From Fistulifera solaris (Eukaryota > Bacillariophyta > Bacillariophyceae > Naviculales > Stauroneidaceae): 64,000 nucleotides of DNA. Under the pieces are notes generated by a model, which saw only the letters and a list, made by a program, of their open reading frames with translations, made no database searches and was not told where the DNA came from. The position numbers and the translations under genes were made by a program. Within the stretch, counting starts at the first letter, position 1, and every line of letters begins with the position of its first letter. Location of the stretch: assembly GCA_030295235.1 (NCBI GenBank), contig AP026172.1, positions 434,001 through 498,000 of the forward strand, written 5' to 3'. Shown piece after piece: positions 30,796 to 40,455 of the stretch.

Positions 30796-32491
30796 TTAAA
30801 AAACTTGAGCGTCGTCCGACTCAGAATCATCATCGCCGAAATCTCCTTCGCCGTCGTCTCCATCTTCATTGGCAGCGGCATTCTCGGCTGTCGGACTTTC
30901 TTCATCGATATCCATTTTGTCGGCACTCGACGTTGGCAGAGTATCTGTGTACCGTTTCCGTCCAACTTCGTGTTTCTTGGCCATTTCTTGATCGACTTCC
31001 GCCATTCGTACTTCCATTTCATTGATTTCGGCGTCGGTCGCCTCCCTACGCGCAACACCAAGTGCTAGGGGATTCACAACAGGGCGTCCCATCGACAATT
31101 GAATTCTTGACGAAAGAGGAAGATATGTCGCCACTCCTTGTTCTTTATCAACCCACAAACAAAAGTTGACATGAGGAGAATCTTCGTCCTTGAGTGGCAC
31201 AATGTCCAGATCGTATGTTTGAATGGGAACCAAGTAGTTCTTGTCACCCTTGTCTTCACTGCTCTTCCTCTCCGTGGCAAGTACTTGACAAGCCATCCGA
31301 TTGCTGTTGCCTTGCTTTTCAACATTGCCAATAAATGCACCATTTCCAAAATGATTGACAGTAAATCCCTGGGGTAGATTGGTTGGAACTTTGTCAATGA
31401 CAACTTGCGTAAAAGCGCGTCCCCAATTGGAGACGTTCGGCAAAACATCCAATACGGCCACGGCTTTCACTTTCTTATTGGTCGGGTGCTGAATTGTTTG
31501 CAGTGTTGTTTTGGTCGCGACGGGATCAAATGACGTTTCAATCGCTTTGGTAGATCTGCTATGTGCCATAGCCTGTTGTTTGGCTTCTAATTCCGCAGCT
31601 AATTCCTGTTTTGTCTGGGCCAACGACTTGAAGTCGTGTACCTTCCGAGAGTAATCATTCGACAAATAGGTCGTCTTCTTCATCCAAGTTTGCATTTCCT
31701 CATGCAGCACACGCGAAAACACTTTCTTGCTTTGTTTTTTGGCACTCAACTTGCTCTGATTGCCCGGTACGGAATCTCCACTGCGCAACCATTGCTGTGC
31801 CGCCGCCCGCACTTGTTCCTGACGCTTGCTTCGTAAATCCGCCGCGGTATCTCCCATCGAACCCTGCCAATCCAAGAGAGCCTGATCATCGGGATGCAAC
31901 GAAGTGAGCGGTGGTAACGTATTTTTATCGGCCGAATTCTCCAATGTGTAAGCTTTCAGGTCCATGGCCGACGATGCCATGGGCACTCCGAGATCTGGTT
32001 CACTGTGCAATTTCCAAGTATGATTCGCTTCTACCGTATTCAAAGGTTTGTACTGACGACTCTGATTCAGCAAAACCGCCTGGAGCGTGTCCCCCACAAA
32101 GCACGGCCCCACGGGCGGTCGAGGCGGAGCGTTGCGAAAGCGAAAGTCCACTTGAAATCCTTGAGCTCGTTGCGCGAAGAGTGACTGAAATGTAGATGGT
32201 TTCGGGGGACCGGAAGATTGGCCTTTGTGACGTTTGCTCGAATCCGGAGCTCCTCCTTTCTGTTGTTGCTGCAAAATCATTTGACGATATTCCTTTCCTT
32301 TTCGTTCTTTATCTATTTGTGCGCTCGATTTAGACATTTTGCTCGCCTGACGTTTGGGTGTGAGATATTATCTTGCGTTGATGCTCCCGTTATCAGAAAA
32401 CATTCCTTACCTTTCGCTTCGCGCGCCGTTCTTGCTCTTCAAGACGATGGAGCTCATCGTTGGCTGGTTGTGCTGTTGATGCTTCTGACAT
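30796..32491 (-). CDS. PAF1: RNA polymerase II-associated factor 1 (PAF1 complex subunit)
   Basis: Exons 32411..32491 and 30796..32346 (64-nt GTAAGG...CAG intron, phase 0), 543 aa. Exon 1 encodes MSEASTAQPANDELHRLEEQ and a basic segment that joins smoothly onto SKMSKSSAQIDKERKGKEY; a shorter model would start at 32337. PAF1 features are DFRFRNAPPRPPVGPCFV near the N-terminus, VHDFKSLAQTKQELAAELE, ATKTTLQTIQHPTNKKVKAV, an ILPD-like block (VLDVLPNVSNWGRAFTQVV), and an Asp/Glu/Ser-rich C-terminal tail. The complex travels with RNA polymerase II and promotes elongation and histone modification. There are no frame breaks. The downstream gene is convergent. Confidence 0.88.
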
Positions 32492-33038
32492 GTTTGTATG
32501 CCAATCGAGAAAGGACTGATGATTCCAAGACAAAGAATACCGGTGGCTTGTAAAACAATGCGACGAGCGGCTGAGCTTCAACGAACGAGAAAGCTGTGAA
32601 TTATAAGATGGCGTACAGGACTTTTTATAATAATATACTCAAGGTCATAACTATTTAACCGCATGAAGGCTTTGCAATCATCGCATTTGACCGCATCATT
32701 TCGACGTATAAACGATCAACGATGCCGCAGCGCGATACTCTAGCGACTGCCAGACTGTCAGTGACAACATATCCCAAGACAAGTAAAACCCCAAACATGA
32801 CGATGACCTCCTCGACTCCTCTCTCGCTATGCATGTGCTGGAATCTGGAATACTTTTAGATAGAAAAGCAAAATCTACGCAAATAAACTACAAATTCTAA
32901 AATAAGTAGTAAGTAGTAAGAACAAGGAGTTCATTCTAATTGCATGTTATTTCAGCTCTTTAATTCCAGACTCCAATAAACTCGCTTGCGTCAAACTTGT
33001 TTCAACAACAACTCATCTTTTGCACCGATGGTGAAGTC
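32492..33038. promoter_or_regulatory. Divergent intergenic region
   Basis: Head-to-head gap between PAF1 (minus) and a methyltransferase gene (plus), AT-rich, with short AAGTAGT repeats at 32900-32920. It is presumed to hold both promoters. Confidence 0.4.
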
Positions 33039-33718
33039 ATGTCGGACCCACTGGCTCTTTTTTCTTGGCGGCTGCGATCCGCCAGCTTGGTGATAATCGA
33101 ATTATTTCCGCGTTCTCACTAAAAGTCGGAGGCTTGAGGGTCGACAAAGCATCTCTTCGTACCAAAGACCCCGCTAGTGCCTACTCTTTCGTGCTTTCTT
33201 CGGCCATGGATCTGATGGGTAATGATAATTATTATTCTCGTGTCAACTTTTTGGCGACGCAAGTGTGGCCCTCGGCAAGAGTAGCCGCTTCTCAAATCGA
33301 AAAGCATGCTCCTATGATAAATGCACAATCATTTTGTGAATTGGGCTGTGGACCCGGTCTACCATCCATCACGGCAGCCAAGATAGGCATATCCTACGTA
33401 TGGGCGACCGATATTGATGAATTTGCTTTGTCGCTTGCACGGGCTGCTGCTGAAGAACAAGGCTTAGTGGTGAAAACTCGAACAGTGGATCTCCTATCGG
33501 CAACCAATTTACCCGACTGCGACTTGTATGTTCTTTCCGACGTATTCGAGTCGGCTGCCGTGGCTCGGGGAGCAGCACGAATATGCAAGGAACTTTTGCG
33601 GAAGGAAAAGGCCGTGTGGGTTTTTGCTCAATCCGATCGAGTCCAACGTGAGGTGTTCCTTCGTGATATGAAACAAAGGCTTGGAGAAGATGCAATGGAA
33701 TGGTCACTCAAGTCATGA
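33039..33718 (+). CDS. Class I SAM-dependent methyltransferase (METTL20/protein-lysine methyltransferase-like)
   Basis: About 226 codons. The frame that carries the domain has no in-frame ATG before its first conserved block. The ATG at 33039 (MSDPLALF) joins it if the T-run 33058-33063 has seven Ts instead of six, giving MSDPLALFFLAAAIRQLGDN. The fold is clear: motif I FCELGCGPGLPSITAAKIG, acidic loop WATDIDEFALSLARA, motif II CDLYVLSDVFES. WPSARVAASQIEKHA matches the pre-motif-I region W.sa..la..L of METTL20/21-type lysine methyltransferases (VWP or LWPG). Substrate is unknown: ETF-beta or ribosomal-type proteins by analogy only. Confidence 0.75.
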
Positions 33719-34569
33719 ATACCCAAAAGCTGGACACCTGTGACGCATTGTAGTAAAAATAGTAGATATGAGATACATTCACAGACTGTAAGCCTCACTA
33801 AAGTATTCTCCCAACTCCCAACGGAAGAGGACTTCAATGACACGGGGGAATGACGCATGACGCATGGTGCAAGATGCAAGAGCCACCAGCCACCAGCCAC
33901 CATCCACCGCACCATCAACCATCATGATGAACGTTGAAGTAAAAAGACAAGCTTTACTACAAAGTAGTAAGTAAATACTTTGTACTGATAAGAATCCTCT
34001 TGCGTGTGTTTTCATTTTTCATGACTGATAAATACTTCTGGATCGTTCTACGCGGCATCCCACACTTTAAGTATCTTATGTGTTCTGTACGTGGGAACGT
34101 AAAAGAGTGATGACCTTAGGAGCCGGAAAGAACAAAAATGCTTCCCAGCGGTCACTGAAGCTTACCTATTCTCCACAATAAGGCTTATAGAAAATACTTG
34201 AAATAGTCTACTTTGGTTTATCAATGTTCGACACCACATTATTTCGGATACAGATGAAAGTGTCGGATTGGAAAATGACAGCAGCGCTATTGATTTGTCG
34301 AGGTCTACAAGATAGACTATGGGCTATTATGTGATTGAGGATGTTCTTTCCTGTGCTACACTGTCCGCCTTACAGTCAAATGTTATAGTGGTCGAATAGA
34401 AAACTGAGGAACTTGTTTGTTCTTTTGAATTAGGCTGTTGGCTGTTGGATGTTGATATTTGTTGGAACGTGATAAGTAATACGGGGTAGCTATCCTTCGC
34501 TTTCACGTTGATCGTTGCGCTGGTCGAATAAATCTCTGGCACACTTGTTGCCCTTACAAACAATCGAAG
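33719..34569. other. Intergenic region with short tandem repeats
   Basis: About 850 bp without a credible gene. It holds a doubled TGACGCA (33851-33864), a GCCACCA tandem (33882-33900) and the 15-bp near-palindrome at 33955. Minus-strand frames here are low-complexity by-products. Confidence 0.4.
33955..33969. repeat. Near-palindrome TACTACAAAGTAGTA
   Basis: TACTAC and GTAGTA arms around AAA. The same arms occur around other centres at 18773, 29227, 37999, 57636 and 58677. Confidence 0.6.
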
Positions 34570-35358
34570 ATGAACTGCGTAACAGCGGCGGAGCTTAACA
34601 ATTTAGGGGCCTTGCATTTGCAAAGCGGCCATCTACGGATGAGCCTTGATCTCTTTCGAGATGCTCTGAGCTTGACTTTGCTCGACCTTGAAGCAGAGCA
34701 ACGCTCTTCTTGTTGCAGTGATATGGCTTACGAGAACGAATTACGAACCGCATTGCCTTTTCCGCAAGCGAGTGATAATGTACCAGTGTGTAGCGCATCA
34801 CCGAACCCAGCAGCACGAGCAAGTTCATGTACGGAAGAGGTTGAAAGCGATTGCTTGCAACCGTCGCCTTCCGCCACAGCATTCATTCAGTCGCAAGCCA
34901 TCAATGTCATTCCACTACCAAATGCTTACTCGCATGATCCTCTCGTGAACATGACGATAGTGAGTAGTATTGTGCTCTTTAATTTAGGCATTGTGTACCA
35001 CCTCAAGGGCCTGGAAGGAATAAACGAAAGCTCTTCGTATCTCGTCAAGTCCTGCTCTCTTTACCAAAAGAGTCAAGTCCTTCTCGCGGACAGTGGCGTC
35101 CCGCTGAACTGCACCGGCAATCCCGTGATTGATATTCTATCTATGGCGATCAACAATAACTTGGCACAAGTCTTTTATGAATTGTCTATGTACGATGATT
35201 CGCGACAGCATTTTGAGCAGCTGATTGCCTTTGCAGTGACCGTTGTACCAGCTCGATATGGCGACCTGGCCATCGGCAATCTCATAGACGAACAAAAGTC
35301 CAAGTTCCTTCTCAATGCTATGATCTTGCATGCACCCAAGCTGGCTCCAGCGGCTTGA
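34570..35358 (+). CDS. Tetratricopeptide-repeat-like protein
   Basis: 262 aa, one exon, no signal peptide. TPR-type helix pairs are visible: TAAELNNLGALHLQSGHLRMSL followed by FRDALSLTLLDLEAE; VSSIVLFNLGIVYHLKGLEG followed by SSYLVKSCSLYQKSQVLL; and MAINNNLAQVFYELSMYDDS followed by QHFEQLIAFA. A Ser/Pro/Cys-rich linker of about 60 residues separates the first unit from the others. This layout (single N-terminal TPR, linker, then two TPRs ending in NNL..I..EL..Y..S) recurs in diatom proteins of unknown function. It probably acts as a small scaffold. The start is the first ATG, and 140 bp of clear non-coding sequence precede it. Confidence 0.65.
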   Translation: MNCVTAAELNNLGALHLQSGHLRMSLDLFRDALSLTLLDLEAEQRSSCCSDMAYENELRTALPFPQASDNVPVCSASPNPAARASSCTEEVESDCLQPSPSATAFIQSQAINVIPLPNAYSHDPLVNMTIVSSIVLFNLGIVYHLKGLEGINESSSYLVKSCSLYQKSQVLLADSGVPLNCTGNPVIDILSMAINNNLAQVFYELSMYDDSRQHFEQLIAFAVTVVPARYGDLAIGNLIDEQKSKFLLNAMILHAPKLAPAA

Positions 35359-35657
35359 TACTAATATGTTCTATCTGCCTGACATAAGCTGTGCTACCGC
35401 TGATAAACATCCTCTTTCCATTTCCTCCTATTAACACTATACCTTTTGACTAATTGCATAATGACTAATCGCGCAACCTTCTTGCACCTTTAGCTACTAC
35501 TTTACCTTCAAAAGGATACGAACTAGTGACCTAATATTAGGCAAATTGCACATGCAGTTTACGAGAACTTTTATTAATACGGTTTGGCTAGTACCAAAAG
35601 CAACAATTAAGCTTGATGACCTTTAAGCGGCTCTGTCCTAGGGGCGCTGGGGTGAGT
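35359..35657. other. Convergent intergenic region
   Basis: 299 bp between the 3' ends of the TPR gene and the mucin-like gene; AT-rich, nothing distinct. Confidence 0.4.
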
Positions 35658-37310
35658 CTAACTGGATGGTGGTGGAGATTCGTTCGCTACAGGAGACGTG
35701 CTTCCCCCGGATGCACTTGAAGGGGATGTCGTGACCGTTGGTGCCACCGTCCCAGCTGGCGCCGGAACGATACTTCCCGATGCACTTGAAGGTGATGACG
35801 TAACTGTCGGTGCTCCCGTCCCTGTGGGAGCCGGTACCGCACTTGCCGTCGCACTCGTAGGAACTGCCGTGACTGTCGGTGCAGTAGTTCCAGCTGGGGC
35901 TGGAGCAACACTTCCTCCAGACGCACTAGATGGAGAATTTGTGACAGTTGGTGCTACTGTTCCTGTTGGAGCTGGGGCAATACTTCCCGTTGCACTGGAA
36001 GGCGATGTCGTGATAGTTGGAGCTAATGTTCCTGTTGGAGCTGGAACTGTGCTTCCTGTGGCACCTGAAGGAGATGTCGTGACAGTCGGAGCCACCGTTC
36101 CTGTTGGAGCTGGAACCGTGCTCACCGTTGCTCCCGAAGGAGATGTTGTGACGGTTGGCGCCACCGTGGCAGTCGGTGCCACCGTCCTTGTTGGAGCCGG
36201 CACGGTGCTTACCGTCTCACTTGTAGGAATCGCCGTGACGGTTGGTACCACTGTTCCAGTTGGGGCCGGCACAGTGCTTCCTCCCGCCACACTTGGTGCT
36301 GGGCTGACGCTTGGTGACGCGGTCACCGTTGGAGACACAGACACTGTGGGTGCGACCGTTGTACCAGTTCCAGTAGGGCTCGGCGCAAGCGTGCTCGAAA
36401 TCGGTGAAGTAGTCACGGTGGGAGCTATTGTTCCTGCTCCGGTCGGAACCAGCGATTCCGTTGGCGTAATGATGGCAGGCTCCGTAGTGGGAGTAGCGGT
36501 ACCACTTCCCGTGGGGCGAGCGCTTGTACTTGGGGCGGGACTCACACTGGGAGAGGGACTACCCGACGTGGTGTCACCAGCGGAAGGACCAATGGTAGGC
36601 GAGTTCGTAGGGCTACCAGGTAAAACAGATGGCCCGGGAGAACTCACGTCAGTTGTCAGAGCGGTTGGCGAAGGGGTCACGGAAGGCACAGTTGTGACGG
36701 GCGCATCTGATCTTCCTTCTGACGATGCTATCGTAGGTGCCCCAGTTTGACCAACGAATGTGGGGGCGTCAGAAATGGTCGGTGCAAGAGAAGGGGAGGA
36801 TGCCGGTGGTCCGCGAGGTGCGAAAACACTCAAAAATATTGATGAGTAACTTCCTTCTGGTTTCGGCGTCCAATTCTCGGGGAACACCGAGAGGAAATCC
36901 TTCACTGTGTCCGTGACCAATTTGGCGCTGACAGGCGAACGTGTGGGCGTAGTTTGCTGAGCTTGCGACTCGGTCTCCGGTTCAGGCTCGGGGTCGCGGT
37001 TGCCGCTAAAAATATTCGTAAAGATATTCAAATACGTTCGAGTACTCGTTTCTGGAGTATCGGTGTTTTCTTTGGTCGATACGGATGACTCTTCACCAAA
37101 AACGGACCGAATATTGAGCACATTGAAGAGCCTACGCTCATTAGACTCTAGTTGTTGGGTTTGCGACGACATAAGTGTCTTCCGACTTGATCGTACGCGG
37201 CCTTTCACGGCATTATCCCGTTCGAGCCCTGTTTCTTGGCCTATTGCAATTTGCGCCGCGACTCCAAACGTCGCATGTAACGCGAAGAACAGAATCGGCA
37301 AATTTCGCAT
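35658..37310 (-). CDS. Secreted Pro/Thr/Ser-repeat (mucin-like) cell-surface protein
   Basis: 550 aa, one exon. It starts with a signal peptide (MRNLPILFFALHATFGVAAQ, cleavage likely after VAA) and a non-repetitive region of about 130 residues (NIRSVFGEESSV, TRTYLNIFTNIFSG). After that the chain is Ser, Thr, Pro, Val and Ala. The last third is a tandem array of about 22-residue units: VPAPTGTVAPTVTTSPSSAT with variation (TATVAPT, TAVPTSAT, APAGTT), ending SPVANESPPPSS. No membrane anchor or GPI tail follows. Such proteins are heavily O-glycosylated and occur in diatom frustule-associated matrix, adhesive trails and mucilage. That role is inferred from composition. The repeat bias also creates a 350-codon open frame on the opposite strand (35698-36750), which I reject. 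Confidence 0.8.
   Translation of the reverse strand: MRNLPILFFALHATFGVAAQIAIGQETGLERDNAVKGRVRSSRKTLMSSQTQQLESNERRLFNVLNIRSVFGEESSVSTKENTDTPETSTRTYLNIFTNIFSGNRDPEPEPETESQAQQTTPTRSPVSAKLVTDTVKDFLSVFPENWTPKPEGSYSSIFLSVFAPRGPPASSPSLAPTISDAPTFVGQTGAPTIASSEGRSDAPVTTVPSVTPSPTALTTDVSSPGPSVLPGSPTNSPTIGPSAGDTTSGSPSPSVSPAPSTSARPTGSGTATPTTEPAIITPTESLVPTGAGTIAPTVTTSPISSTLAPSPTGTGTTVAPTVSVSPTVTASPSVSPAPSVAGGSTVPAPTGTVVPTVTAIPTSETVSTVPAPTRTVAPTATVAPTVTTSPSGATVSTVPAPTGTVAPTVTTSPSGATGSTVPAPTGTLAPTITTSPSSATGSIAPAPTGTVAPTVTNSPSSASGGSVAPAPAGTTAPTVTAVPTSATASAVPAPTGTGAPTVTSSPSSASGSIVPAPAGTVAPTVTTSPSSASGGSTSPVANESPPPSS
35700..36290 (-). repeat. Coding tandem repeat of about 66-69 bp in the mucin-like gene
   Basis: Roughly eight or nine imperfect copies of a unit encoding PAPTGTVAPTVTTSPSSA. 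Unit-to-unit divergence is mostly at Val/Ile and Ser/Gly positions. Array length is likely to vary between strains. Confidence 0.75.
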
Positions 37311-38703
37311 GGATAACCCAGTGTGATTGAAAAAGCGGATTAGAGGTCTTTTTCAGCGAATGAAAGTAATAGTTTTGCCCATCACAAAGGGACGAATGAA
37401 CAACCGCTTCTTTCGGTGAAGAGATAAAAGAAAATCTTGAGAAGGCAAGGCATCGGTTTCAAGTATTTAGGAGATTTTTATGGTGGCTTTGGGATCTTTC
37501 TAGATGAACGGAAAGTTTATCACCTAAATACTTCTAATTTTTGCTGATGATGATACTCCGATGTACTAAATGCAATTACCCTTTAAAAAATTTGATAGAC
37601 CAGTGTACGTGTCACATCTACTTTCAAATAATTTCAAAAACAATAAGTCCATAACCTGATGTGGAAACGAATCACGAATTTATTCGAGTCCTGTGTGTAC
37701 TTGTACTTTTGGTCGTCTGGCTCGTAGCTCGCAGGACCCTCACGATTTTCATTCAAAGATGCAAAAGTCATTCGAGGTGAGTCACGAGTCAAACATCATA
37801 GAGTTTACCAAGCCGGCACCCAGCATGCTGGCGAAATGTTCTGTCATTTGGCCTGACTCATGACTCCTGACTCCAGACGCAGAACTCTGCAAACTGATGC
37901 ACTCAATAAAAAATACCACTTTGCGGACGTTCCAGTTTTGGCAAAGAAAGAATGCTCTGACCAAAAGTTCCCAATTCCCAACAAGCAAAAGTAAAATTTA
38001 CTACGGAGTATATCTGTAACCTTACCAGGTAGGGCAGTCACTACCGTTTTATAGTGCTCATAACCTTTATTTTTGCAGGGAAAGTGAGTCATGCGTCCAT
38101 CTTCTATTTGCCAAAGCGGGCAGCAAGACCTTGTTTGGGAAATAGGACCGAGTCTTGTTGCCAAATCTTCGGAAAAGAAAAAATTGAGGAAATTAGAATA
38201 AATATTAGTTTAATCGTTATTTTATGAAAAAACTTTTTGCCTCTCTATTTGCCACAACTAATTAATATTATTCCTAATTTTTTTTTAATCGTCAGAATCT
38301 AACCTTGACATTCCACAACTGGTTTTTGAGTACCAGTTGGGCAATAACTCTGATTCAGGAGTAGTATTTTCCTGCGGTAGTGACTGCTCTTATTAGGCCT
38401 TTTTATCTTTTAAAAAATCACGTAGAAGTGACTCTGTAGACCGTAGACGGTGGACGCTGGACGCGAATAATTTTAGGCCTCAACAAAAAGAACGATGAAC
38501 GACGACACGACATTGATGGCTTTGAGGCTTTGAGGCTTCAGAGCTCCAGAGTTAGAGTGCTTATTATCCGGTCTCTTAGTCGTCTTGGCCTTCCTTCTCC
38601 CTGTATTCCTGCAAGGTGAAGAAAATTACTCCGGGCTTCTTACTGGTATCAACTTCTCTGAGATTCCCCTGGTGAGCTTCTATTACTTTGCAATCAACCG
38701 ACG
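37311..38703. other. Long intergenic region, possible small mobile-element relic
   Basis: The largest gene-poor stretch (1.4 kb, AT-rich). It contains a TACTACGGAGTA palindrome (37999-38010) and a 13-bp inverted pair, GCAGTCACTACCG (38034-38046) and CGGTAGTGACTGC (38375-38387), spaced about 330 bp apart. Minus-strand frames at 37782-38164 have no recognisable features. Near 38520 a TTTGAGGC motif is doubled. It serves as promoter region for both flanking genes. Confidence 0.45.
37999..38010. repeat. Recurrent intergenic palindromic 12-mer TACTACGGAGTA
   Basis: Third of three exact copies; followed by TAT as in the hairpin at 10356. Confidence 0.6.
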
Positions 38704-40332
38704 ATGTCTGTATTAATAGCTTTACCGGATGATCCACTGCAGCTAATTACGGCATTCTTGCCACCCAAGGATATTGCACATTTTCTTTGCTGCAGCCGAA
38801 GCTTTCACAGCAAATTCAACAATTCCCATATGTTCTGGACTCGTCTTCTACGTGAGCAGTTTCCCCAAACAAGCCTTGAAAAAGTATGTTCTGTGACGAA
38901 AGATCCGAAAGAAGCTTTTTTGGTGGAAGCTGGTGCTCGCGATCTGAACTCGGTCAAATGGATTCGCCTGGAGCAAGGAAACACTTGGCCGTCCAATCGT
39001 GAAGGCCACCTCTGTGCGAGATTGGGAAACTTCATTGTTATAACAGGTGGTTTTACCGACGATGATGATGTGTATGTCTATGACTTATCGGCAAGTAATA
39101 CGAGCAAGACTTTCGCTCGAATCAGACCTACCGTGGAAGCGCATCAAGTTCAAGAATCACCCGATCCTACCAGTAGCCCTCAAGCAGCCGTTTCTCATTT
39201 AGCAAGTCCCCAACCTTTATTCGTCTATGGAGCGTCTTTCACGGCTCTCGACTCAAATAGAGCAGTACGTTTCGGGGGCTTTTGTTCCGGTGGTTATTCC
39301 TCAGAAATTGGTCAGGTTGTGTTGTTCACGTTGAATGGTACGTCAGCGTCGTGGCGAGTCATTTCCTGCAAGTTGCAATCGGGTGGTGACCCGATGAGCC
39401 AGGACGGGTCGCTTCGGTTAAGTCGAGCGTATCATACTGCGACTTTGCTGTTTGATCGGTATTTGCTGATTCTTGGAGGTATGCAGAGAAGCGAATCGAC
39501 TTGGGAACCGGTCATTCTCGACACGCTGACGTGGACTTGGCTAGATCAAGATATTCCCCCGTCTGCAGCAACAGCTATGCATCCATCGAATCGACATGGA
39601 CATTCGGTAATTGTCGACCCGGTCCGTAATAGGTTAATGCTCTTCGGAGGTGGCGATGGGTCGGATTTGTTACGATCCGGTAGAGATAACACCGAAGTTT
39701 GGGAGTGCTCACTGCCTTCGCAGCATAATGATCTCGGTGTTTTTGTCAGCACAATGTGGAATTGCCTTCAAGAAGATCAGATAGCGACCATCCTTGGTTA
39801 TGCAAATGGGGGAAATGGTGAGATGATGACTGGACATGACGATAACAACTCCCACCTTCTTACCGCTGTAGAAGCACTCTGTCTTGGTAGATGTCATTCC
39901 GCTTTTCGCGTGAGTCGCGACAAGGTGGTAATAGCATTTGGATCAGGTCGACCATCTACCAATGGGATTCTGGGGTATGATTTGGCTAAGAATGTCTTTT
40001 GGAGGCCCAAGATATTGGGAAAACTTCCACTACCTCGTTTTACTTTCGCTTCGGTGTTTTTGGAAGAATACGGGTACATCTTCTTTCATGGTGGCTTCTC
40101 TAGTCAGCACGGATCTAGTATCGCGGATGGTTGCTTTCTTGACCTTGCTGGAAGTTTCAATCGTGCTTGTTTAATAATGAGAAAAAACTCTAGTGCGATG
40201 CCAAATCCGACTCCAACGAATGCCACGGCGTTGCAGGAACTCGAATTTCTCTATTCAGATTCTAGAATCGGTGCAAGGTCAAGATCACTGCTCCAATACC
40301 TTCAGGCACTGGCCCAGGGCGGGCAGCAATAA
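38704..40332 (+). CDS. F-box/Kelch-repeat protein
   Basis: 542 aa, one exon, no breaks. Residues about 5-50 (LPDDPLQLITAFLPPKDIAH, CCSRSFHSKFNNSHMFWTRLL) form an F-box. Kelch-type blades follow: REGHLCARLGNFIVITGGF, LDSNRAVRFGGFCSGGY, RAYHTATLLFDRYLLILGGM, NRHGHSVIVDPVRNRLMLFGG, CHSAFRVSRDKVVIAFGSG and PRFTFASVFLEEYGYIFFHGG. Each carries the paired-Gly strand and the aromatic residue expected. F-box/Kelch proteins are substrate receptors of SCF (SKP1-cullin-F-box) ubiquitin ligases, the F-box docking SKP1 and the propeller holding the substrate. The substrate is unknown. It is convergent with the giant gene (123 bp). Confidence 0.85.
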   Translation: MSVLIALPDDPLQLITAFLPPKDIAHFLCCSRSFHSKFNNSHMFWTRLLREQFPQTSLEKVCSVTKDPKEAFLVEAGARDLNSVKWIRLEQGNTWPSNREGHLCARLGNFIVITGGFTDDDDVYVYDLSASNTSKTFARIRPTVEAHQVQESPDPTSSPQAAVSHLASPQPLFVYGASFTALDSNRAVRFGGFCSGGYSSEIGQVVLFTLNGTSASWRVISCKLQSGGDPMSQDGSLRLSRAYHTATLLFDRYLLILGGMQRSESTWEPVILDTLTWTWLDQDIPPSAATAMHPSNRHGHSVIVDPVRNRLMLFGGGDGSDLLRSGRDNTEVWECSLPSQHNDLGVFVSTMWNCLQEDQIATILGYANGGNGEMMTGHDDNNSHLLTAVEALCLGRCHSAFRVSRDKVVIAFGSGRPSTNGILGYDLAKNVFWRPKILGKLPLPRFTFASVFLEEYGYIFFHGGFSSQHGSSIADGCFLDLAGSFNRACLIMRKNSSAMPNPTPTNATALQELEFLYSDSRIGARSRSLLQYLQALAQGGQQ

Positions 40333-40455
40333 CTAAAGGCAGTGGTGACACCCCCAACGTGAGTGACTAGTGATTGAGTAGCCAAATTAAAAATATTAAT
40401 CTTGGATACTTGTTTACTTTAGATTCTGATAGCCTCCTGGTACTGTAGCCACATT

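Noticed and set aside
33065-33718. Methyltransferase frame starting at a TTG codon
   Set aside because: TTG starts are not expected in a nuclear gene. The ATG at 33039 joins the frame if the T-run has one more T.
35698-36750. A 350-codon open frame on the plus strand, Val/Gly/Ala-rich
   Set aside because: It is the exact antisense of the Pro/Thr/Ser repeats, lacks a signal peptide and domains, and its repeat pattern follows the minus-strand codons. The minus-strand protein has a proper signal peptide.
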